Origin: an uncultured Lachnospiraceae bacterium
GTDB lineage: Bacteria > Bacillota_A > Clostridia > Lachnospirales > Lachnospiraceae
DNA: 11,047 bases
Direction: 5' to 3'
Assembly: GCA_902780985.1 (NCBI GenBank)
Contig: CACZHN010000095.1
Span: forward strand, 1-11,047
Part shown: positions 6,731 to 11,047 of the stretch, piece by piece
Position numbering within the stretch: the stretch's first letter is position 1
How the letters are laid out: every line of letters starts with the position of its first letter
The notes under the pieces: generated by a model
Seen by the model: the letters and a program-made list of their open reading frames with translations, nothing else
Told to the model about the DNA's origin: nothing
Databases searched by the model: none
Translations under genes and position numbers: made by a program

Positions 6731-7977
6731 TCGGACTCCTCCCTGACAACATTTATAAGTCCCGCCTCACAAAGCTTTGATATGTTCAGCAGGTCGTTCT
6801 TCTTCCTCAGTCCGCCCCGGACTCTGCCCCCTTCTTCTCCTGTCTCAACAAAGCTGTACAACGTATTTGTCAAAATCTCATCATCTCGCATCCCCGTCAC
6901 CTCTATAATCTCCAAAACCCTTCTCGTCTTATCCCTGAGTCTCCCCAGGTGCACAACTATATCTATCCCTGCAGTTATCTGCCGTCTTATAGCGGGAAGC
7001 GGTATCCTGTCGCTTCCCATAAGCATCATCATTTCAAGTCTCATCAGCATGTCCCGGGCCGTGTTGGCATGTCCCGTGGAAAGGGACCCGTCATGTCCGG
7101 TGCACATAGCCTGGATCATATCCACTGCCGCCGCGTCTCTTACCTCTCCCACCACGATCCGGTCCGGCCTCATTCTGAGACTGCATTTGATCAGATCCCT
7201 GATGGTTATCTCGTTGGTGCCTTCCACGTTGGCGTTCCTGGTTTCCAGCCTGATCAGGTTATCAATGCCGGTGAGACAGAGTTCTGCCGAGTCCTCGATG
7301 GTGACCACCCTTTCGTCCTCCGGGATATATTCCGTAAGGGCGTTGAGGAAGGTGGTCTTTCCCGATCCGGTACCGCCGCTGATGAAAATGTTGTAGCCGG
7401 CCCGCACCAGCAGCCCCAGAAAATCCGCCGCTTCCCGGGAAATGGATTCCATCTCGATAAGCCTGTCCATGCTGTACTTCTTCTTCGGAAACTTTCTGAT
7501 GGTCACGGATGATCCGTCTCTGGATACTCCGGACAGGACTACATTTATTCGGGAGCCGTCCCCCAGCACAGCGTCCACGATAGGATTGGTCTCATTTACG
7601 GTCCTGTTGGCTCCCGACACCATCTGCCTGATGATGTTGGTGAGCCGCTCCGGATCTTCAAAACTTCTTGGGTACCGCTCCAATCTGCCGTCTCTCTCGA
7701 TGAATATCCGCTCATGGCCGTTGATCATTATCTCTGTGATCTCGTCATCCTGAAGAAGATCCGACAGCACATCCATCCTTCTTATGGAATTAAATATCTC
7801 GGACTTCAGATTCAGCTTTTCCTTGAGGGGTATATATTCCCCCGCCATTTCCCTTATGATGCATCTGTCGATAAGGCTGCTCACATCCTCATCCCGTATC
7901 TCATCCGTCATATCCAGTTCATGCATCACGGAACTTCTGACTCTGTTCCTGATTCCCGTAACTTCCGCCGGTTCCAT
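6697..7977 (-). CDS. tadA: TadA/CpaF-family pilus assembly ATPase
   Basis: About 426 residues. It belongs to the VirB11/GspE secretion ATPases, CpaF branch, which hydrolyse ATP in a hexamer on the cytoplasmic face to drive pilin assembly. Numbering from the GTG start at 7980 (the ATG at 7977 is residue 2), the motifs are Walker A GGTGSGKTT (202-210), Asp-box TIEDSAEL (227-234), Walker B with catalytic Glu RIVVGEVRD (274-282) and His-box STGHANT (301-307). The N-terminal domain has the CpaF signature LLQDDEITEIMINGHERIFI (75-94) and GDGSRINV. All catalytic residues are present, so the motor should be active. Two adjacent starts exist, GTG 7980 and ATG 7977; AAGGGG eight bases before the ATG favours ATG. 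Only a few bases separate it from the tadZ stop, and it overlaps tadB by 34 bases. Confidence 0.95.
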   Translation of the reverse strand: MEPAEVTGIRNRVRSSVMHELDMTDEIRDEDVSSLIDRCIIREMAGEYIPLKEKLNLKSEIFNSIRRMDVLSDLLQDDEITEIMINGHERIFIERDGRLERYPRSFEDPERLTNIIRQMVSGANRTVNETNPIVDAVLGDGSRINVVLSGVSRDGSSVTIRKFPKKKYSMDRLIEMESISREAADFLGLLVRAGYNIFISGGTGSGKTTFLNALTEYIPEDERVVTIEDSAELCLTGIDNLIRLETRNANVEGTNEITIRDLIKCSLRMRPDRIVVGEVRDAAAVDMIQAMCTGHDGSLSTGHANTARDMLMRLEMMMLMGSDRIPLPAIRRQITAGIDIVVHLGRLRDKTRRVLEIIEVTGMRDDEILTNTLYSFVETGEEGGRVRGGLRKKNDLLNISKLCEAGLINVVREESEWSVAEQSHWE

Positions 7978-7981
7978 CACA

Positions 7982-8791
7982 TCAACCCCTTCTTCCCGTA
8001 TTCCATATGGCTCTTACCATTTCCGGTGAGTTATACTCCGCATCCGGTACTTCGACTTCAATAGACCTGGCGATCTCCTCCCCCGCCCCCGTGGCTCTGG
8101 CTATCCTTCTGAAAAGGTTCAGCTTGTTCTCGGATATAGGATCCGAAAGCACGGGAATATACAGTACGTCAAAGCACCGAAATATATTCATATCTTCGAT
8201 TGCGGCAGTGCCTATGTCATAGCACACTGTCGAGAATCTTCCGGAACCGGCCAGTTCCTGATTCAGCCATTCGATATCGGCGGCCTGAACATCACGGCTG
8301 TCCATATATGTGCCCGAAGCATATAGGAAGCAAAGGTCCTCCTTACGAATTACTGCTGTTTCAAGTGCCTGTGTTATCTGAGCCGATCTCTGTTTCACCA
8401 GATAAAAAACGTCCGTATCCATCCGTTCTCCGGCTCCGGAATAATCTTCGAGACCTATGTAAAGGCCTCCCCGAACTTCATCCAGGGCAGCCAGTGCCGT
8501 GGCAAGCCGGGTTTTACCGCATCTGCCGAGAGGAGAATAAACTCCTATAAATCTGCACCTCTTTCTGACTGAGATCTCCGTAGGCTTGAAAAGCTTCTCC
8601 AGTTCCCCGAGGATAAATGTCACACTCTGGTATTTGAAGATTGCATTGGTCTCGGTTACGGAAGTATCTCTGTATCTGGGATTCTCCGAAAGGGTTACTG
8701 TCCTTATTCCGGGATCAAGGGTTATATCCGGATCTTCTTCTCCGAAGTTCTCCGATTCCTCCCTCTCTTCTCCCAGAAGGACAACATCCAT
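7982..8791 (-). CDS. tadZ: TadZ/CpaE-like P-loop ATPase, apparently missing its N-terminal start
   Basis: From ATG 8791 the protein has 269 residues, shorter than usual TadZ/CpaE proteins (about 370-420), which carry an N-terminal pseudo-receiver domain. Residues about 78-262 are a ParA/MinD-like ATPase: VYSPLGRCGKT (84-94) is a deviant Walker A with the final GKT kept but no signature Lys at the start, and CYDIGT (190-195) occupies the second Asp motif. TadZ proteins localise the Tad machine to a cell site. Position as first operon gene, directly before tadA, supports the call. In-frame, protein-like sequence continues 27 codons upstream of this ATG to a TAG, with no ATG/GTG/TTG, so the natural start is unclear. 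ATG 8791 has only a weak GGAAAG upstream. Either the protein has been shortened or a mutation or sequence error lies just upstream. Confidence 0.78.
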   Translation of the reverse strand: MDVVLLGEEREESENFGEEDPDITLDPGIRTVTLSENPRYRDTSVTETNAIFKYQSVTFILGELEKLFKPTEISVRKRCRFIGVYSPLGRCGKTRLATALAALDEVRGGLYIGLEDYSGAGERMDTDVFYLVKQRSAQITQALETAVIRKEDLCFLYASGTYMDSRDVQAADIEWLNQELAGSGRFSTVCYDIGTAAIEDMNIFRCFDVLYIPVLSDPISENKLNLFRRIARATGAGEEIARSIEVEVPDAEYNSPEMVRAIWNTGRRG

Positions 8792-8941
8792 ATCGTTTCT
8801 TTCCAGATATTCTTTCAGTGCCCCCCTGTCGGAAAAGGCAAAAGCTCCTCTCTCCTGCTCGGTGAAGAGACTCTATCACAAGTTCCGAAATCCGTAATCC
8901 AAAAATGCGCAACGTTTTGTTGCTATAGGTTTTGTTGCATC
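8792..8941 (-). pseudogene. Probable 5' coding remnant of tadZ interrupted by tandem TGA-TAG
   Basis: In the tadZ frame, 8872-8792 encode SLFTEQERGAFAFSD, then RGALKEYLERND, joining straight to MDVVLLGEE; the whole reads like helix 1 to strand 3 of a receiver-type domain. Two stops, TAG (8873-8875) and TGA (8876-8878), interrupt the frame. Upstream of them the same frame is open to a TGA at 8942-8944 and reads KRCAFLDYGFRNL at its end, which would supply strand 1 and a receiver-like Asp. An alternative is that the real upstream frame is the one reading LRISELVIES, with a frameshift near 8870. No start codon with a ribosome binding site is visible for either. Confidence 0.5.
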
Positions 8942-8960
8942 TCATGCAACGTTTTGTTTC
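8914..8960. repeat. Three iterated GTTTTGTTKC motifs
   Basis: GTTTTGTTGC occurs at 8914-8923 and 8929-8938, and GTTTTGTTTC at 8951-8960. The first and third lie inside a longer 13-base identity, GCAACGTTTTGTT (8909-8921 and 8946-8958), 37 bases apart. They lie at the presumed 5' end of the Tad operon and could be regulator sites or remnants of a duplication. Confidence 0.6.
8934..8950. promoter_or_regulatory. Perfect dyad GTTGCAT-CTC-ATGCAAC, possible operator
   Basis: A 7-bp perfect inverted repeat with a 3-base centre, about 145 bases before the tadZ ATG. The size and symmetry suit a dimeric repressor of the winged-helix type, but no regulator is encoded nearby. It could equally form an RNA hairpin. 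Confidence 0.4.
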
Positions 8961-8970
8961 AACGGCCTTG

Positions 8971-8993
8971 AAAAATGCACATGAATTTGTGCA
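8971..8993 (-). terminator. Weak hairpin plus T-run on the minus strand
   Basis: TGCACA (8976-8981) and TGTGCA (8988-8993) form a 6-bp stem with a 6-base loop. On the minus strand it is followed by TTTTT (8975-8971). It is the second of two successive terminator-like hairpins ahead of tadZ. Confidence 0.35.
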
Positions 8994-8994
8994 C

Positions 8995-9021
8995 AAAAAA
9001 AGCGGACCACAAATTGTCCGC
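8995..9021 (-). terminator. Terminator- or attenuator-like hairpin upstream of the Tad operon
   Basis: On the minus strand GCGGAC, an 8-base loop and GTCCGC (9021-9002) are followed by seven T (9001-8995). No gene ends just before it: the kinase gene already has its own terminator about 190 bases earlier. It could therefore attenuate a leader transcript of the Tad operon, or end a short untranslated RNA. Confidence 0.5.
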
Positions 9022-9085
9022 AATTCGATCCTGCTGTTTTCAGCGTAAAACCTCAAAAGTGCTATAAATCCTATCGCATTTCGAG

Positions 9086-9115
9086 TTTACATAACATTCT
9101 TTTTATTTACATAAC
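9086..9115. repeat. Direct repeat TTTACATAAC with 20-bp period
   Basis: TTTACATAAC occurs at 9086-9095 and 9106-9115, in an AT-rich stretch. A 20-bp period is about two helical turns, as expected for two sites bound on one face by a regulator. No known consensus was recognised. Confidence 0.5.
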
Positions 9116-9207
9116 GTATTCTTCGCCCCTTCTTTTTGTGTACTTTGACGGACGGGTTTGTGCAACCTGCCGACAAAAACACCCTGAAATCCCCCCTTTA
9201 AACGCAT

Positions 9208-9237
9208 AAAAAAGCCGGTCCTGTTTCCAAGACCGGC
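9208..9237 (-). terminator. Intrinsic terminator of the hybrid histidine kinase gene
   Basis: On the minus strand GCCGGTC (9237-9231), a 10-base loop and GACCGGC (9220-9214) form a 7-bp GC-rich stem followed by six T (9213-9208). It starts about 18 bases after the TGA of the kinase gene, so that gene is probably transcribed separately from the Tad operon. Confidence 0.88.
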
Positions 9238-9255
9238 CGTAACCTTATCTTTTAT

Positions 9256-10995
9256 TCATCTTTCTTTCCGATATACTTTCAGATTATAAGGCTTTGCGAT
9301 GTAATCATCCAGCTGATTCTTCATGATTCTTTCCTTATCACCGAACATGGCTCTTGCCGTTACAGCGATGATAGGAAGGTGTGGCTTACGCTTCTCAAGC
9401 TCGATCTTTCTGATCTCCTGAGTTGCTGCGATACCGTCCATGACCGGCATCTGTACATCGAAGAGTGCTGCATCGTAGCTCTTTTCCTTGTAAAGCTCAA
9501 CTGCTTTCTCACCGTTCTCGGCTATGTCGTAGGAGTAACCTGCCATACCGAGAAGCTTTCCGATTACCTGCTGGTTAACCGGCTCATCCTCTGCTACGAG
9601 GATTCTTGCATGTCTTCCGTTAGCCTTATCTATTGAATAAACTGCAGGATCCTTATTCTCGTCATCATCCTTGACTACCACATCGGCTCCCTTTACAACC
9701 TTGAGAGGGATCTCTGTGATGAATGTGGATCCGATTCCTTCCTTACTCTGAACCGTTATGGTTCCGTTCATAAGCTCGACTATCTGCTTTGAGATTACCA
9801 GTCCCAGTCCGGAACCGCCGTACTTACGTGTATCAGATCCGTCGACCTGTGAGAATCTGATGAAAAGCTTACTCATATCCGAATCGGAAATACCGATACC
9901 CGTATCGGCAACCGCCATACGAAGCTTTATTGAATCTACCTTGTCGTCGATTGCTGCGATCTTTACTCTTACGCCGCCGTCCTGTGTGAACTTGATAGCA
10001 TTTGAAAGAAGACAATTGAGTACCTGCTGTATACGCTGTCCGTCTGCACGAACCAGCTTCGGAATGTTGTTACCGAAGGACAGGTCAAGGGCGATACCCT
10101 TGTTGGTTGCTGCCGGTACATGTGCCGCAACAGTCTCTTCGATAGCCGACTTGATATCCGTATTCTCTTCCTTAATCTTATACTTACCTGCTTCAAGCTT
10201 ACTGATATCGAGGATATCATTTATAAGTCTCAGAAGGTTATCAGCACAATTCTTTGCTGTTATAAGGTTATCACGGTAATCTGCCTGAAGGTCATCAGCC
10301 ATAAGTGTAAGCTGAACCATACCCAGGATACCGTTGATAGGTGTTCTGATCTCGTGGCTCATGTTCGCAAGGAACTCGGCCTGAGTCTTGTAAGCTGCAT
10401 TTGCATCTTCGATAGCCTTCGAAAGCTTCTGCTCCGTTGACTTCTGCTCGGTCACATCGATAACTACCATATTGATGTGGTCTGATTCAGACTTGTACAT
10501 AACCGTGTTGAAGATCTTGTCCAGCTTCTCCATTGTGATCTCGACATCCATCAGGTCGCCTTCCTTGGTTCCCGATGTGTTGTATGCCTTAAACCACGCA
10601 TTTATGTCCTGAAGAACTTCTATACTGCTGTCGCCCAGAACACGTCCGATGTACTCCTCTCTGTCCAGATTGAAGTACGCACCGAATGTGTTGTTTGCAT
10701 CAACAACCTTGTATCCGATTGCATCTCCTGCACCGTCGGTAATGATCTCCGCCTGAGCAAATCCGATAGGAAGATTCATGAAAAGCTTACGATACTTATC
10801 GGAAGCTTTCTTTTCGGATGTACCTCCGCTGACGATCTGCGTCATAACCCAGATTATGATCAAAGCCTGTACCGCTGCTATCACAATCTGAAGGATCATT
10901 TCACCTGACAGAACCCCTACTACACCGAGCACAGCTACTACTACTGCAGTGAAGATTCCAAGCTGCTTGGAATTCATGCTCCTTAGTTTGTCCAT
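9256..10995 (-). CDS. Membrane-anchored hybrid sensor histidine kinase
   Basis: A 579-residue protein. Two membrane segments (about 12-30 and 33-53) with almost no external loop suggest it senses a membrane or cytoplasmic signal. Residues about 65-182 look like a PAS domain (KLFMNLPIGFAQAEI and a closing VVIDVTEQK). HisKA follows with FLANMSHEIRTPINGI (phospho-acceptor H214). The HATPase_c domain has N332 in LLSNAIKF, DTGIGIS (364-370) and GGSGLGL (393-399). A C-terminal receiver has D470/E471, phospho-acceptor D513 in LFDVQMPVMDG, T546 and K568 in IAKPYN. The chain stops 11 residues after that Lys, so the last receiver helix looks shortened. ATG 10995 has GGAGGGG seven bases upstream. It has its own terminator, so a link to the Tad operon is only positional. 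No output regulator or HPt partner is in the window. Confidence 0.93.
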   Translation of the reverse strand: MDKLRSMNSKQLGIFTAVVVAVLGVVGVLSGEMILQIVIAAVQALIIIWVMTQIVSGGTSEKKASDKYRKLFMNLPIGFAQAEIITDGAGDAIGYKVVDANNTFGAYFNLDREEYIGRVLGDSSIEVLQDINAWFKAYNTSGTKEGDLMDVEITMEKLDKIFNTVMYKSESDHINMVVIDVTEQKSTEQKLSKAIEDANAAYKTQAEFLANMSHEIRTPINGILGMVQLTLMADDLQADYRDNLITAKNCADNLLRLINDILDISKLEAGKYKIKEENTDIKSAIEETVAAHVPAATNKGIALDLSFGNNIPKLVRADGQRIQQVLNCLLSNAIKFTQDGGVRVKIAAIDDKVDSIKLRMAVADTGIGISDSDMSKLFIRFSQVDGSDTRKYGGSGLGLVISKQIVELMNGTITVQSKEGIGSTFITEIPLKVVKGADVVVKDDDENKDPAVYSIDKANGRHARILVAEDEPVNQQVIGKLLGMAGYSYDIAENGEKAVELYKEKSYDAALFDVQMPVMDGIAATQEIRKIELEKRKPHLPIIAVTARAMFGDKERIMKNQLDDYIAKPYNLKVYRKER

Positions 10996-11002
10996 AGTAT
11001 AA

Positions 11003-11047
11003 CCCCTCCAAAAATATCATATGATTTATTGTAATCTATTTCCCTTT
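11003..11047 (-). promoter_or_regulatory. Ribosome binding site and possible -10 of the kinase gene
   Basis: On the minus strand TGGAGGGG (11010-11003) is the ribosome binding site for ATG 10995. Two AT-rich -10-like hexamers, TATGAT (11021-11016) and TACAAT (11033-11028), lie upstream. A matching -35 box for the second would fall beyond the window edge, so the promoter itself is not established. Confidence 0.4.

Larger units (their letters stand above)
8873..9255. other. 383-base intergenic region between the kinase gene and tadZ
   Basis: No convincing gene is seen. From right to left it holds the kinase terminator (9208-9237), a stretch with no clear signal (9116-9207), a 10-bp direct repeat with 20-bp period (9086-9115), five successive inverted repeats (8934-9044), a triplicated GTTTTGTTKC motif (8914-8960) and the interrupted 5' end of tadZ. 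The promoter of the Tad operon is expected here, but I could not identify a -35/-10 pair with confidence. Weak candidates such as TTGCAT-16-TATAGC on the minus strand (about 8917-8945) are too poor to call. Confidence 0.6.

Noticed and set aside
6782..7512. Plus-strand open frames of 204 and 187 residues
   Set aside because: Both are antisense to the tadA ATPase gene, whose Walker motifs are intact; no start signals.
8821..8826. G6 tract in the early tadZ frame as a phase-variation switch
   Set aside because: Six bases is short for slippage, and the protein-like tadZ frame is the same on both sides of the tract, so a slip would break rather than restore it.
8908..8960. CRISPR-like short repeats
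   Set aside because: Only three 10-base motifs with unequal 5- and 12-base gaps, no spacers of regular length and no cas genes.
8715..9056. Minus-strand 113-residue open frame overlapping the start of tadZ
   Set aside because: It runs through two terminator-like hairpins and then in another frame through tadZ codons that read as real protein; it has no RBS and ends in an Arg-rich shadow sequence. A short part (LRISELVIES) is kept only as an alternative frame for the tadZ 5' remnant.
9116..9207. Possible promoter or riboswitch between the kinase terminator and the direct repeat
   Set aside because: I found no -35/-10 pair with reasonable matches and no recognisable riboswitch core; the stretch is left unannotated.

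Overview
The window looks like a chromosomal segment of an anaerobic Gram-positive Clostridia, most probably Lachnospiraceae (the Butyrivibrio/Roseburia/Eubacterium neighbourhood). This rests on protein architectures (DUF5702-type pseudopilin, DUF6382-FHA protein, short Flp1-like pilin, secretin-free Tad gene order), on strong AGGAGG-type ribosome binding sites, and on an I9-prodomain S8 protease of the type seen in that family. The genus is inference. Every gene I can support lies on the minus strand, so the biological order runs from high to low coordinates.

10995-9256: a membrane-anchored hybrid histidine kinase (two N-terminal membrane segments, PAS-like region, HisKA, HATPase_c, receiver), followed by its own intrinsic terminator (9208-9237). 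9255-8873: a 383-base gap without a convincing gene. It is rich in structure: a 20-bp-period direct repeat, five successive inverted repeats (two followed by T-runs on the minus strand), and three copies of a GCAACAAAAC-type motif.

8791-1: a tightly packed Tad (tight adherence, type IVc) pilus operon. Its genes are TadZ-like ATPase, TadA/CpaF motor ATPase, TadB, TadC, a 53-residue Flp-type prepilin, a DUF5702 pseudopilin-like protein, two TadE-like pseudopilins, a DUF6382-FHA membrane protein, and the N-terminal part of a secreted S8 (subtilisin-like) protease that runs off the left edge. Most neighbours overlap or are separated by a few tens of bases, and each start has its own ribosome binding site or is translationally coupled.

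In the inferred machine, TadZ positions the apparatus, TadA hydrolyses ATP to drive the TadB/TadC platform, Flp is the fibre subunit, and the TadE/DUF5702 proteins are minor pilins or envelope-spanning adaptors. The FHA protein could link assembly to Ser/Thr phosphorylation, and the protease could mature or trim surface components. No prepilin peptidase, CpaB/RcpC or secretin gene is in the window. A peptidase would be needed elsewhere; absence of a secretin is expected in a Gram-positive cell.

The points most worth following up are: the 5' end of tadZ, where recognisable coding sequence continues upstream of the first usable start into a tandem TGA-TAG; the hairpin cluster just before it; a TadE protein with a duplicated Cys-rich zinc-binding-like module; a TadC protein with a large Ig-like extracytoplasmic insert; and the operon-encoded subtilase.
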